DNA of 64,000 nucleotides from assembly GCA_020845695.1 (NCBI GenBank), contig JADLFG010000031.1, forward strand, positions 53,670-117,669, written 5' to 3'. The translations under genes and the position numbers were made by a program. Every line of letters starts with the position of its first letter. Position 1 is the stretch's first letter. Shown here in pieces: positions 8,025 through 17,211 of the stretch. The stretch comes from Thermoleophilia bacterium. Lineage in GTDB: Bacteria; Actinomycetota; Thermoleophilia; Gaiellales; Gaiellaceae. The notes beneath the pieces were generated by a model, which was not told where the DNA came from, ran no database searches, and saw only the letters and a program-made list of their open reading frames with translations.

Positions 8025-9155
8025 ATGGACGGCGCCACGCTCGCCCGGATCGCGGACTCCTTCTTCCGCCCGACGGTCGGGGGGCTCGTGCCCTACGAGC
8101 CCGGCAAGCCGGCGGAGGAGGTGCAGCGCGAGCTCGGCCTCGAGCGGGTCGTCAAGCTCGCCTCGAACGAAGGGCCCGCCGGGCCGTTCCCGGCCGCGCT
8201 CGAGGCGCTCGCGCGGGGCGCGGACGAGCTCAATCGCTACCCCGACGGCGGCATGTACCGCCTGCGGACCGCGCTCGCCGAGCGCCACGGCGTCGCGTTT
8301 GGCAACGTCGTTCCCGCGGCCGGCGCTGATGCGGTCGTCATGTACCTCTCGCTCGCCTGCCTCGACCCCGGCGACGAGATCGTGTGCTGCCGCCCGACCT
8401 TCCCGAGCTACGTGATCGACGCGGTCAAGCTCGGTGCGGTCGCTCGCCAGGTGCCGGCGCGAGGCCATCGCCATGACCTGGAGGCGATGCTCGGCGAGGT
8501 CGGTCCGCGCACGAAGGTCGTCTACGTCTGCAATCCCAACAACCCGACCAGCACGATGGTTACCCGCGGCGAGCTCGACGCGTACTTCGAGCGGGTGCCC
8601 GAGCACGTTCTGACGGTGCTCGACGAGGCGTACTTCGAGTACGTCGGCGATCCGGACTACCCGAACGGGATCGAGGAGTACCTGAAGGCCGGCCGGCGGG
8701 TGCTCGTTCTGCGCACGTTCTCGAAGATCTACGGACTCGCCGGGCTCCGGATCGGCTACGGAGTCGGGCCCGCCGAGCTCGTGACCGCGATCCGCAAGGT
8801 GCAGAACGCCTTCGACGTGACGCAGCCCGCGCAGGACGCCGCCCTCGCCAGCCTCGGCGACGAGGAAGAGCTCTCCCGCCGCCGGGCCGCGAACGCGACC
8901 GGCCGGGACGTTCTCGAGCGCGGCCTGCGCGCGCTCGGCCTCGCGGTCCCGGAGCGGGGCGTCGGCAACTTCGTCTACGCGGACACCGGCGCCGCCGACG
9001 CGCGTCCCCTGTTCGAGGCGCTCCTCGCCGAGGGCGTGATCGTGCGGCCGCTCGGTGGCTTCGGCGCGCCCGGAGCGATTCGCGTCAGCGTCGGGACGGA
9101 CGAGGAGAACGGGATCTTCCTGGCGGCGCTGCGGCGCTTGCTCGAGACCGCCTGA
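8025..9155 (+). CDS. hisC: Histidinol-phosphate aminotransferase
   Basis: A 376-residue class I/II PLP aminotransferase of the HisC type, converting imidazole-acetol phosphate to histidinol phosphate; related enzymes also act on phenylpyruvate. KLASNEGPAGPF, NPNNPTS, LDEAYFEY and the PLP-lysine motif TFSKIYGLAGLRIGYG (Lys234) are all present. ATG 8025 is preferred: TATGGT lies seven bases upstream, and an AGGAG directly abuts it. ATG 8013 is an alternative adding four residues. No other his genes are adjacent, so the specificity could be broader than histidine. Confidence 0.85.
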   Translation: MDGATLARIADSFFRPTVGGLVPYEPGKPAEEVQRELGLERVVKLASNEGPAGPFPAALEALARGADELNRYPDGGMYRLRTALAERHGVAFGNVVPAAGADAVVMYLSLACLDPGDEIVCCRPTFPSYVIDAVKLGAVARQVPARGHRHDLEAMLGEVGPRTKVVYVCNPNNPTSTMVTRGELDAYFERVPEHVLTVLDEAYFEYVGDPDYPNGIEEYLKAGRRVLVLRTFSKIYGLAGLRIGYGVGPAELVTAIRKVQNAFDVTQPAQDAALASLGDEEELSRRRAANATGRDVLERGLRALGLAVPERGVGNFVYADTGAADARPLFEALLAEGVIVRPLGGFGAPGAIRVSVGTDEENGIFLAALRRLLETA

Positions 9156-9195
9156 GCCGGACCGAATCGTCGGCGCCGGCTGGTAGCGTTCGTAC

Positions 9196-10437
9196 GTGCC
9201 GCGGAGGGTGAGCGGGGAGGGGACCGGGCTGCTGCGGCGAGCCCCTGACCTGCGCTCGCTCTACCTCGCCACGCTCGCGTCGTCGATCGGAACGTGGCTC
9301 GCGTTCGTTGCTCTCGTCGTTGACGTCTACGATCGCACGGGCAGCGCGGGCTGGGTCAGTGCCCTGCTCGTGGCCGAGTTCCTGCCGCTCGTCGCGATCG
9401 GGCTGGCGGCGGGCCCGCTGCTCGACCGGCTGCCGCGCCGTCGGGTGCTTGTCGCCGCCGACCTCGCGCGCGCGGGCGTGTTCTGTGCCCTGCCATTTGC
9501 AACATCCGCTTTGCAGATAGTGTTACTTGCTCTGATTGCCGGAGCAGCGACCGCGTTCTTCCGGCCCGCGGTCTACGCGGGGCTCCCCAACCTCGTCGCG
9601 GACCCCGACCTGCCCCGCGCCAACGGTCTGCTCCAGTCCGCCGACAACGTCACGATCGCGGCCGGCCCCGTGCTCGGCGGCCTGCTCGTCGGCTGGGCCG
9701 GTCCCGGCCCGGCTTACTGGGCCAACGCGGCCTCGTTCGCGGTCTCGGCGGTGCTGATCCTGCGGATCCGGCGCACGCTCGAGGAGGGTGCCGGGGAGCG
9801 TCAGGGCCACTGGCGCGACGTGCTCGAGGGGCTCTCGCTGCTCGGGCAGTCACGGGCAGTGCGGGCGGTCGTCTGCGTGTGGAGCATGGTCATGGTTGCC
9901 ACGGCCGGCGTCAGCGTCGCCGAGATCGTGCTCGCAACGGACGTCTTCGACGCCGGGGAGACCGGCTACGGGCTGATGGTCTCGGCCATGGGCGTCGGGC
10001 TCGTGGCGGGAGGGCTGTGGGCGTCCCGCCTCGTGCGGCAGCGCGGCGTGCGCCTGCCGTACGCCGCCGCCGTCGCGGCCATGGCCGCGGGGATCGGCGC
10101 GGCTGCCGCGGCCCCGTCGGTGTGGGTCGCCGCCGCCGCGCTCGTCCCCGCCGGCGCCGGCAACGGGGTCGCGCTCGTGTGCAACGCGATCCTGATCCAG
10201 CGCGGCGTCGCCGACCGCTTGCGTGGCCGCGCGTTCACGCTCGCGATGAGCGTCAGCTACGCGGCGCTCGGGGTCGGCATGGCGGCGGCCGGGCCGCTGA
10301 CGGAGCTGATCGGGCCTCGGGCGCTGTGGGCGGTGGCGGCGGCCCTGCTCGCGGTCGCGTCCGTGGCGGCGATCGGACTGACCCGCGAGCTCGAGCTGTC
10401 CGTCTCCGAGCCGGCCGGCAGGCTCCGGGAAGCCTGA
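9196..10437 (+). CDS. MFS transporter (MFS_3/enterobactin-exporter-like)
   Basis: A 413-residue major-facilitator protein with about 12 hydrophobic segments. The family-typical opening LRSLYLATLASSIGTWLAFVALVVDVYDRTGSA is visible in pieces (SLYLATL near residue 23), with GPLLDRLPRRRVLV in the first cytoplasmic loop. It is probably an efflux carrier; the substrate is unknown. GTG 9196 has TAGCGT six bases upstream, a leaderless pattern. Codons at 9493-9546 are strikingly AT-rich (TTT, ACA, ATA, TTA, CTT, ATT) compared with the rest of the gene, although the protein sequence stays a normal membrane helix. Confidence 0.87.
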   Translation: MPRRVSGEGTGLLRRAPDLRSLYLATLASSIGTWLAFVALVVDVYDRTGSAGWVSALLVAEFLPLVAIGLAAGPLLDRLPRRRVLVAADLARAGVFCALPFATSALQIVLLALIAGAATAFFRPAVYAGLPNLVADPDLPRANGLLQSADNVTIAAGPVLGGLLVGWAGPGPAYWANAASFAVSAVLILRIRRTLEEGAGERQGHWRDVLEGLSLLGQSRAVRAVVCVWSMVMVATAGVSVAEIVLATDVFDAGETGYGLMVSAMGVGLVAGGLWASRLVRQRGVRLPYAAAVAAMAAGIGAAAAAPSVWVAAAALVPAGAGNGVALVCNAILIQRGVADRLRGRAFTLAMSVSYAALGVGMAAAGPLTELIGPRALWAVAAALLAVASVAAIGLTRELELSVSEPAGRLREA

Positions 10438-10438
10438 C

Positions 10439-11428
10439 GTGCCGCGCGCGTTCACCCTGGCCGAGCTGATCGCGGGCGTCGAGGCGGGCGACCGGCGCGC
10501 GGTGGCTCGCGCGATCTCGCTCGTCGAGAGCCGCGACCCCTCCGCGTACGAGCTCGTTCGCGCCCTCTATCCCCGGACCGGTGGCGCCTACGCCGTCGGC
10601 ATCACCGGCCCGCCGGGGGTCGGCAAGTCGACGCTGATCGGTGCGGTAGTCGCTCACGTGCGCCGGGGCGAAACGACGGTGGGCGTGCTCTCGGTCGATC
10701 CGTCGAGCCCGTTCACGCACGGCGCCGTGCTCGGTGACCGGATCCGGCTCGCCGACCACTTCCTCGACCCGGGTGTCTTCATCCGCTCGATGGCCAGCCG
10801 CGGCCACCTCGGCGGCGTCGCCGAGGCAACGCTCCAGGCGGCGCTCGTTCTCGACGCGGCCGGGAAGGAGCTCCTGCTCGTCGAGACCGTTGGCATCGGC
10901 CAGAGCGAGATCGAGATCGCGCAGGTGGCGGACACCGTCGTGCTCGTGCTGATGCCGGGCTCCGGCGACTCGGTGCAGGCGCTCAAGGCCGGCGTGATGG
11001 AGATCCCGGACGTGATCGCGATCAACAAGCGCGACCATCCGCAGGCGAAGACGATGCTGAACGAGGTGCGCGCGGTGCTGGCGCTCGGCGCTCGGCGCGA
11101 ATGGGAGCCGCCGATCGTCCTCACCGAGGCCGCTCGCGGCGAGGGGATCGACGACCTCTGGGGTGCGGTCGAAGCCCACCGCGCCCACCTCGGCGAGGGC
11201 GGCCGGCTCGCGGAGCGCCGCCGGCGGAGCCTGGCCGCCGAGGTGTTCGCGCTCGCGAGCGCGCGCGCGAAGCTCCATCTCGAGCGCGCCGTTGCCGGCG
11301 ATCCCGAGTTGCGCCGGCTGCTCGATCTGGTCGAGGAGCGCGAGCTCGATCCGCTCACCGCCGTTCGCGAGATCCTCGAGCGGGTATTCCGGATCAAGGG
11401 CGGGAATGACGGCGCCGACCCTCGCTGA
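10439..11428 (+). CDS. meaB: MeaB-type GTPase, methylmalonyl-CoA mutase chaperone
   Basis: A 329-residue G3E GTPase. It has GPPGVGKST (57-65), SVDPSSPF, ETVGIGQSE and the guanine-specifying NKRD. MeaB/ArgK proteins gate adenosylcobalamin loading and protect methylmalonyl-CoA mutase. The mutase itself is not in the window, but a cobalamin adenosyltransferase lies at 41.4 kb, which fits B12-dependent propionate metabolism. GTG 10439 follows the MFS stop by one base. The 3' end overlaps ilvA by 23 bases. Confidence 0.92.
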   Translation: MPRAFTLAELIAGVEAGDRRAVARAISLVESRDPSAYELVRALYPRTGGAYAVGITGPPGVGKSTLIGAVVAHVRRGETTVGVLSVDPSSPFTHGAVLGDRIRLADHFLDPGVFIRSMASRGHLGGVAEATLQAALVLDAAGKELLLVETVGIGQSEIEIAQVADTVVLVLMPGSGDSVQALKAGVMEIPDVIAINKRDHPQAKTMLNEVRAVLALGARREWEPPIVLTEAARGEGIDDLWGAVEAHRAHLGEGGRLAERRRRSLAAEVFALASARAKLHLERAVAGDPELRRLLDLVEERELDPLTAVREILERVFRIKGGNDGADPR

Positions 11429-12593
11429 CATCCGCGCTGCCCGCGAGCTCTTGCGGGCGGTCGCGCGCGCGACGCCGGTGCACGGCTCGGAGACGCTGAG
11501 CCGGCTCGCGTCGCGCCAAGTGACACTGAAGGCGGAGACGCTCCAGCGCACCGGCTCCTTCAAGGTCCGGGGCGCCGTCGTCAAGCTCGCTGCGCTCAGC
11601 GAGGCGGAGCGGCGCGCCGGCGTGATTGCCGCCAGCGCTGGCAACCACGGGCAGGCCGTCGCGTGGGCGGCCCGGGAGCTCGGCATCGAGGCGGCCGTGT
11701 TCATGCCGGCGGACGCGCCGCTCGCGAAGATCGAAGCGACGAGGAGCTACGGCGCCGAGGTCGTGCTGTCGGGCGCGAGCCTCGAGGATGCGATCGGGGC
11801 CGCGGCCGAGCGCGCGGCCAGCACCGGAGCGACGGTGGTGCATCCGTTCGACGACCCGGCGATCGTGGCCGGGCAAGGAACGATCGGGCTCGAGCTCGAC
11901 GAGCAGCTCGGCGAGGTCGAGCGCGTCGTCGTCCCCGTCGGTGGCGGTGGGCTCTGCGCGGGCGTCGCGATCGCACTCGGCGAGCTGCGCCCCGAGGCAC
12001 GGATCGTCGGCGTCCAGGCGGCCCGCTGCGCTCCCTACACCGGCTCGACCGAGTTTGCGCCCACGATCGCCGACGGGATCGCGGTCAAGCGCCCCGGCGC
12101 GCTCACGCGGCCGATCCTCGAGCGGCGGCTCGAGACGGTGGTGACCGTCTCGGACGGCGAGATCGCGCAGGCGATCGTGCTGCTACTCGAGCGGACGAAG
12201 CTCGTCGTCGAGGGCGCGGGCGCGGCCGCCGTGGCCGCGCTCGTGGCCGGGCGCGTGCCCGGCGACGGGCCCGTCTGCGCGATCCTCTCCGGGGGCAACA
12301 TCGACCCGACCATGCTGATCCAGGTCGCCCGTTACGGGTTGACCCGGGCGGGGCGCCACCTCGTCGTGCGCACCCGGGTGCCGGACCGCCCGGGCCAGCT
12401 CGCCCGGCTCCTGACCCGGCTCGGGTCAGAGGGCGCGAACGTGCTCGCGGTCGAGCACCGCCGCGAAGGGGTCGAGCTCGAGGTCTCGGAGACGGGCATC
12501 GAGCTGACGCTGGCCACGCGCGACGAGGCGCACTGCGCGGAGCTGCTCGAGCTGATGGCCGGCTGGGGCTACCCGACCGAGCGGGCCCGCTGA
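11406..12593 (+). CDS. ilvA: Threonine ammonia-lyase with ACT domain
   Basis: A 395-residue PLP fold-type II enzyme that deaminates threonine to 2-oxobutyrate. Lys53 in GSFKVRGA binds PLP, SAGNHGQAVAWAA follows, and a glycine loop VGGGGLCAG holds the phosphate. A short ACT-like domain occupies about residues 318-395 (RVPDRPGQLARLL), so allosteric control is likely. Length and ACT form match the catabolic or short biosynthetic class rather than 500-residue E. coli IlvA. ATG 11406 has AAGGGCGGG just upstream inside meaB. 2-Oxobutyrate leads to propionyl-CoA, a sensible neighbour for meaB. Confidence 0.88.
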   Translation: MTAPTLADIRAARELLRAVARATPVHGSETLSRLASRQVTLKAETLQRTGSFKVRGAVVKLAALSEAERRAGVIAASAGNHGQAVAWAARELGIEAAVFMPADAPLAKIEATRSYGAEVVLSGASLEDAIGAAAERAASTGATVVHPFDDPAIVAGQGTIGLELDEQLGEVERVVVPVGGGGLCAGVAIALGELRPEARIVGVQAARCAPYTGSTEFAPTIADGIAVKRPGALTRPILERRLETVVTVSDGEIAQAIVLLLERTKLVVEGAGAAAVAALVAGRVPGDGPVCAILSGGNIDPTMLIQVARYGLTRAGRHLVVRTRVPDRPGQLARLLTRLGSEGANVLAVEHRREGVELEVSETGIELTLATRDEAHCAELLELMAGWGYPTERAR

Positions 12594-12715
12594 GCCGTCA
12601 GCCGGGCGGGTCGAGGCTGTCCCGCGTCGGGCTAGTCAATACACGTCAGGTGTCGGGCTCGACGATGCACGATCCTCGACCGATCGTTCTTCACCGGTTA
12701 TCAGGACAAGTAGAC
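12594..12715 (+). promoter_or_regulatory. Leader region of the sugar-uptake operon
   Basis: A 122-base gap before the GntR gene. It carries GTCAGGTGTCGGGCTC (12647-12662), nearly the same as a sequence at 22908-22923. Just before the start codon is GGACAAGTAGACATG, with TAGACA/ACAAGT half-site-like words reminiscent of HutC-type operators. Autoregulation by the encoded GntR protein is an inference. No clean -35/-10 pair was seen. Confidence 0.3.
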
Positions 12716-13507
12716 ATGGGTACGACCGAGATCGATTGGGCGTCGCGTCTGCGTCTCCGCCAGGAGGGATTCGTGCCGCTCTACCACCAGCTCAAAGAGC
12801 TCCTGCGGGCGGCGGCGCTCGAGGTCGCGCCCGGGACGCTGATGCCGTCGGAGAAGCAGCTCATGGAGCACGCGGGCGTCAGCAGGGCGACGGCGCGCAA
12901 GGCGGTCAGCGACCTCGTCCAGGAGGGCGTGCTCGTGTCCGAGCGGGGGCGCGGCACCTTCGCGGCATCCCGGCGGCTCGAGCGCGACCCCGCCCGGCTG
13001 GCCGGCTTCACGGAGGCGATGCGCCTGCTCGGACGGGCCACGAGCACCGACGTGCTCGCGGTCGAGGCTGCGCCGGCATCCGAGGAGAGCGCCGAGCGCC
13101 TGTCGCTCGAGCCGGGCGATCCCACGGTCGTGTTCAGGCGTCTGCGCCGCGTCGACGGCGAGCCGTGCATGGTCACGCTCACCCACGTCTCCGCGACCCT
13201 GCTGCCCGGGATCGCCCGCCGCGACCTCAGCGGCTCGTTCTACGAGATCCTCAGACGGGACTACGGTCTGACGCCGGTCCGCGGCCGGGAGACGATCGTC
13301 GCCCTGAGCGCCGACCGTGAGCTGGCGCGCCTGCTCCGGGTCGCCGTCGGTGCCCCGATCCTCTCGTCGCGTCTCGGTACCGAGACCGAGCGCGGCACTC
13401 CGCTCGAGTACACGATCAAGCACGCCCGCGGCGACCTGTACGCGGTCACGGTCGACACGACCGCCGACGCTCACCTGCTCTCGCCCGAGGGGGGGCCCGG
13501 CCGGTGA
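12716..13507 (+). CDS. GntR/HutC-family transcriptional regulator
   Basis: A 263-residue regulator. The N-terminal winged helix (about residues 20-88) has PLYHQLKELLRAA, SEKQLMEHAGVSRATARKAV and a wing GRGTF. The C-terminal UTRA ligand-binding domain (about 110-255) has FRRLRRVDGEPCMV. HutC-type regulators usually sense a metabolite of the pathway they control. Here the gene is followed immediately by a sugar ABC transporter, whose ATPase start overlaps its stop as GTGA, so it most likely represses this operon until the sugar is present. An upstream in-frame ATG at 12665 is less likely. Confidence 0.88.
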   Translation: MGTTEIDWASRLRLRQEGFVPLYHQLKELLRAAALEVAPGTLMPSEKQLMEHAGVSRATARKAVSDLVQEGVLVSERGRGTFAASRRLERDPARLAGFTEAMRLLGRATSTDVLAVEAAPASEESAERLSLEPGDPTVVFRRLRRVDGEPCMVTLTHVSATLLPGIARRDLSGSFYEILRRDYGLTPVRGRETIVALSADRELARLLRVAVGAPILSSRLGTETERGTPLEYTIKHARGDLYAVTVDTTADAHLLSPEGGPGR

Positions 13508-15033
13508 GTGCCGCCGCGCAGTCCGCAGCCCCGGCGCTGGTCGCCGTCGAGGGGCTCGAGAAGCGCTTCGGCGCGGTCGTGGCGGTTGGCGGCGTCTCGC
13601 TCGAGATCCGCGGCGGCGAGGTGCTCGGGCTCGTGGGCGAGAACGGGGCCGGGAAGTCGACCATGGTCGGGCTGATCTCCGGGTCGCTCGAGCCCGACGG
13701 GGGCCGTATGCTCGTAGACGGCGAGCCGTACGCCGCGCTCGACCCGCTCACGGCCGGGCGCCTCGGAATCGCGGCGATCCGCCAGGAGCCGGTGCTGGTG
13801 CCGACGCTCTCCGTCGCCGAGAACCTCGTGCTTGGGCGGGAGCCCCGTCGACTCGGGATCGTCTCCTGGAGCGAGGTGCGTCAGCGCGGCGCACGCCTGC
13901 TGGCCGAGATCGGAGCCGAGGTCCCGCTCGGGGTGGCGGTCGAGGCGCTCTCGCCCGCCGACCGCCAGCTCGTGGAAGTGGCGCGCAACCTCGGCGCGGG
14001 CGCGCGGGTGATCTTCTTCGACGAGCCCACCGCCGCTCTCGGTCCCGCGGAGACGGAGCGGCTGTTCGGGCTGATCCGGAGGCTGACAGCCGCGGGCGCA
14101 GCGATCGTGTACGTGTCGCATCGGCTCGAGGAGATCTTCGAGATCTGCCAGCGGGTCGTGGTGATGCGGGACGGTGTCGTCGTCGCGGACAGACCCGTGC
14201 GCGAGCTCGACGAGGATTCCCTGATCGCGGCGATGGCGGGGCGCGAGCTCGCGGCGCAGGAGCGCGCCGAGGCGCGCGAGTACCACGAGAGCGAGCTCGA
14301 ACCGATCCTGTCGCTGCGCGGCATCGGCCAGGGACGCCGCCTGGTCGGCATCGACCTCGACATCCGTCCGGGCGAGGTGCACGGGCTCGCGGGCATTGTC
14401 GGCTCGGGTCGGACGAGGCTCTCCTCGATTCTGGCGGGGTTGATCTCGCCCGACGAGGGCGAGATGACGTTGCGCGGCCGGCGGTATGCACCCTCCTCGC
14501 CGGGTGAGGCGATCCGTGCGGGTGTTCTCCTCGTGCCGGAGGATCGCCTGGCGGCTGGGCTGTTCGCCGACCTCTCGCAGGCGACCAACATCGTCTTCTC
14601 GCGCTACGACAGAGCGAGCCGGCGCGGCTTCGTCTGGCGGGCGCTCGAGGTCGCCGGCGCCGGCGCCCTCCTCGAGCGTCTCGACGTCCGCCCCAGGAAC
14701 CCGCAGGCGCACGGTCGGACGCTTTCGGGCGGCAACCAGCAGAAGGTGGTGCTGGGACGGGCTCTGTTCGCCGGCCCGGAGGTCCTGATCCTCGACGAGC
14801 CGACGCGGGGCGTCGACGTCGGGGCCAAGGCATACATCCACAGGCTCGTGCGCGAGCTCGTGAGCGAGGGCGTCGCGGTCGTGCTCGCGAGTTCCGATCT
14901 CCGCGAGCTGACGGCGCTGTCCGACCGGATCACGGTCATGGCCCGGGGGCGAGTGACCGCGTCGTTTCGGGCTCCGTTCGATTCCGAGCGAATCACCGCC
15001 GCGGCGACCGGCGCGAGCGCCGTGGCGAGCTGA
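13504..15033 (+). CDS. Ribose-type sugar ABC transporter, double ATPase
   Basis: A 509-residue RbsA/MglA-like protein with two ABC cassettes. The first has GENGAGKST and FFDEPTAAL with a degenerate signature. The second has a degenerate Walker A (GIVGSGRTRL), an intact signature LSGGNQQKV and LILDEPTRGVDVGAK. This asymmetric arrangement is normal for the CUT2 family, which imports pentoses, galactose and inositol-like sugars. It overlaps the regulator gene by four bases and precedes the permease, completing a standard CUT2 operon. Confidence 0.92.
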   Translation: MSAAAQSAAPALVAVEGLEKRFGAVVAVGGVSLEIRGGEVLGLVGENGAGKSTMVGLISGSLEPDGGRMLVDGEPYAALDPLTAGRLGIAAIRQEPVLVPTLSVAENLVLGREPRRLGIVSWSEVRQRGARLLAEIGAEVPLGVAVEALSPADRQLVEVARNLGAGARVIFFDEPTAALGPAETERLFGLIRRLTAAGAAIVYVSHRLEEIFEICQRVVVMRDGVVVADRPVRELDEDSLIAAMAGRELAAQERAEAREYHESELEPILSLRGIGQGRRLVGIDLDIRPGEVHGLAGIVGSGRTRLSSILAGLISPDEGEMTLRGRRYAPSSPGEAIRAGVLLVPEDRLAAGLFADLSQATNIVFSRYDRASRRGFVWRALEVAGAGALLERLDVRPRNPQAHGRTLSGGNQQKVVLGRALFAGPEVLILDEPTRGVDVGAKAYIHRLVRELVSEGVAVVLASSDLRELTALSDRITVMARGRVTASFRAPFDSERITAAATGASAVAS

Positions 15034-15047
15034 CGAGAGGAGGACGT

Positions 15048-16022
15048 GTGGTAACGACGACCGCCGGCGCGAGGGAGGAGACGTTGAAGAGCCGCGTGCT
15101 TCGCTGGGCGGCGCCCAGGACGGCCACGCTCGCCCTCACCGGGGTGCTGCTGGTGCTCGCCACGGTTGCGGCGACCCGATCGGACGTCTTCCTGACGTTC
15201 GACAACCTGCGCAACATCCTGCTGCAGGTCAGCGTGCTCGCGATCGTCTCCTCGGCGATGACGCTGCTCATGGTCTCCGGCGGGATCGATCTCTCGGTCG
15301 GCTTCATGATGTCGGTCGTCAGCGTCGTCGCCGCGACGATGATGAACGACGGCGTCCCGCTCGGGCTCTGCATCCTGGCGGGGATCGCGCTCGCGATCGT
15401 GATCGGGGGCTGTAACGGAGCGCTGGCGGCGTGGTGCCCTTCCCACCCCTTCATCGTCACGCTCGGAGTGATGATCCTGTTGCAGGGGATCGCGATCCAG
15501 ATCACCAGCGGCGTTCCGATCTCGAACATCGACGACAGCCTGCTCTCGGTCGCCACCGGCCGGCTGGCCGGCCTCCCGTACCCGGTCTGGATCGCCGGGT
15601 TCGTGATGCTCTGCTGCGGCGTTCTCCTTCGCTACACGGTGTTCGGCCGGCGGCTGTATGCGCTCGGCGGCAACGAGCAGGCCGCGCGGCTGGCGGGCAT
15701 GCGCGTCAAGCGCACGAAGATCGTGCTCTACGCGATCTCGGGCTTCCTCGTCAGCATCGCCGCGTTCGTCCTCACCGCACGAATCGCCTCCGCCCAGCCG
15801 CTGATGGGCGCGGGCTACGAGCTCCAGGCGATCGCGGCGGTGGCGGTCGGCGGAACGCCACTCGCGGGTGGCCGGGGAACCATCGTCGGAACGCTGCTCG
15901 GGGTCCTGCTGCTCGGCGTGATCTCGAACAGCCTGAACCTGCTGGGGGTCTCGGGGGCCTACCAGTACGTGTTGCAGGGAGGGGTGATCGTCATCGCCGT
16001 GATGAGTCAGCGAACGCGCTGA
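15048..16022 (+). CDS. Ribose-type sugar ABC transporter permease
   Basis: A 324-residue RbsC-like inner-membrane protein with 8-10 hydrophobic helices. The family-typical segments GGIDLSVGFMMS and RYTVFGRRLYALGGNEQAARLAG are present, along with GGTPLAGGRGTIVGTLLG near the end. The GTG at 15048 has a strong GAGAGGAGG ribosome binding site at 15035-15043, unlike the leaderless genes elsewhere, as expected for an internal operon gene. Confidence 0.92.
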   Translation: MVTTTAGAREETLKSRVLRWAAPRTATLALTGVLLVLATVAATRSDVFLTFDNLRNILLQVSVLAIVSSAMTLLMVSGGIDLSVGFMMSVVSVVAATMMNDGVPLGLCILAGIALAIVIGGCNGALAAWCPSHPFIVTLGVMILLQGIAIQITSGVPISNIDDSLLSVATGRLAGLPYPVWIAGFVMLCCGVLLRYTVFGRRLYALGGNEQAARLAGMRVKRTKIVLYAISGFLVSIAAFVLTARIASAQPLMGAGYELQAIAAVAVGGTPLAGGRGTIVGTLLGVLLLGVISNSLNLLGVSGAYQYVLQGGVIVIAVMSQRTR

Positions 16023-16081
16023 CCCGGCGGCGAGCACACAACCACGGATCTGGTGACCAACGCGGACGAAAGGGGAAGAGG

Positions 16082-17185
16082 ATGGGACGAGGCAGGAACT
16101 GGAAGGCGGGCGGACGGCTCGTGTGGCTGGCCGCGCTGGCCGTCGCGCTCGTCGTGGCCGCCGCGGCCTGCGGCGGCTCGGACGAGGCCGAGCCGGAGCC
16201 CGCGACGACCGAGGCGCCCGCCACGGAGGAGGCACCGGCCACGGAGGAGGCGCCGGCTACCGAAGAGGCGCCGGCCGAGACGCTGAAGATCGCGTTCATC
16301 CAGACGGGCCCGTTCGACTACTACGAGCGCGGCGTCGACGGAGCGAAGGCCGCCGCCGAGAGCCTCGGCGTCGAGCTGATCGTGCTCAACTCCGATAGCA
16401 AGCCGGAGAAGGAGATCGCCAACGTCGAGGACGCGATCCAGCAGGGCGTCGATGGCATGATCGTGTTCTCGGTCGGCCGCTCCTCGCTCGAGGCGGCCCT
16501 CCAGAAGACCAACGAGGCGGGTATCCCGACCGCGATCCTGTACGGGTACGCGCCGGAGATCGAGGATCAGGGGACCGTGTTCATCCAGGCCCCGACCGAC
16601 CTGACCGGCAAGATGGTCGGTGAGTGGGTGGCCGCGAACGTCCCCGACGGCGGCCAGGTCGCGATCATCCAGGGGCTGCTCGGCCGCGGCGACGCGGAGG
16701 GCTACACGGCGTCGTTCAAGGAAGGGATCGCCGCGAACGCCGCTCTCGAGGTCGTGGCCGAGGTGGAGGGTGGCTGGGATCGCGCGAAGGCGCAGACGGC
16801 CATGGCCGACATCCTCACCGCCAACCCGGATCTCCGGGTCGCATTCGTCCATAACGAGGACATGGCGATCGGGGCGCTCGCCGCGATCAAGGCGGCCGGC
16901 AAGGAGGGCCAGATCACGGTCGTCTCGCAGAACGGCTCCCCTGACGGGCTCGCCGCGGTCGAGGCGGGCGAGATCGCCGCGACGGCCGCCTGGTCGCCCG
17001 CCCAGGAGGCGCAGATGGCGCTGAAGCGGCTCGTCGACTTCATCCGCGAGGGCACAGAGCCGAGCCCGAAGCTCTGCATCACGCCGGTTCTCGTCGTGAC
17101 GCAGGAGAACGTCGCCGATGCGGTGCCGTGGGTGCCGACACCCGAGTCGACCGAGATCGGTCTCCAGGTGGAGTGCGCGGCCTAG
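16082..17185 (+). CDS. Sugar-binding lipoprotein of the ABC transporter
   Basis: A 367-residue periplasmic-binding-protein-1 family protein. The signal sequence ends in a lipobox, AAAAC, with Cys30 as the lipid anchor. A low-complexity linker of four ATEEAP-like hexapeptides (residues 41-64) follows, and the binding domain begins near LKIAFIQTGPFDYY. Later motifs such as VVSQNGSPDGLAAVEAGEIAATAAW fit the RbsB/XylF type. A Shine-Dalgarno AAGGGGAAGAGG precedes the ATG. The sugar cannot be named; the protein lies outside the membrane and delivers ligand to the adjacent permease. Confidence 0.92.
   Translation: MGRGRNWKAGGRLVWLAALAVALVVAAAACGGSDEAEPEPATTEAPATEEAPATEEAPATEEAPAETLKIAFIQTGPFDYYERGVDGAKAAAESLGVELIVLNSDSKPEKEIANVEDAIQQGVDGMIVFSVGRSSLEAALQKTNEAGIPTAILYGYAPEIEDQGTVFIQAPTDLTGKMVGEWVAANVPDGGQVAIIQGLLGRGDAEGYTASFKEGIAANAALEVVAEVEGGWDRAKAQTAMADILTANPDLRVAFVHNEDMAIGALAAIKAAGKEGQITVVSQNGSPDGLAAVEAGEIAATAAWSPAQEAQMALKRLVDFIREGTEPSPKLCITPVLVVTQENVADAVPWVPTPESTEIGLQVECAA
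16202..16273 (+). repeat. Four 18-bp units encoding an ATEEAP linker
   Basis: Four in-frame 18-base units encode Ala-Thr-(Thr/Glu)-Glu-Ala-Pro between the lipid anchor and the sugar-binding domain. The units differ mainly at third positions. This is a flexible acidic spacer, prone to copy-number change by slippage. Confidence 0.85.
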
Positions 17186-17211
17186 CTACGTGAGGCCGGG
17201 CCTTCCGGGGC

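Noticed and set aside
16202..16273. A short-period repeat as a possible CRISPR array
   Set aside because: The 18-bp units are contiguous without spacers and keep a reading frame encoding a lipoprotein linker.
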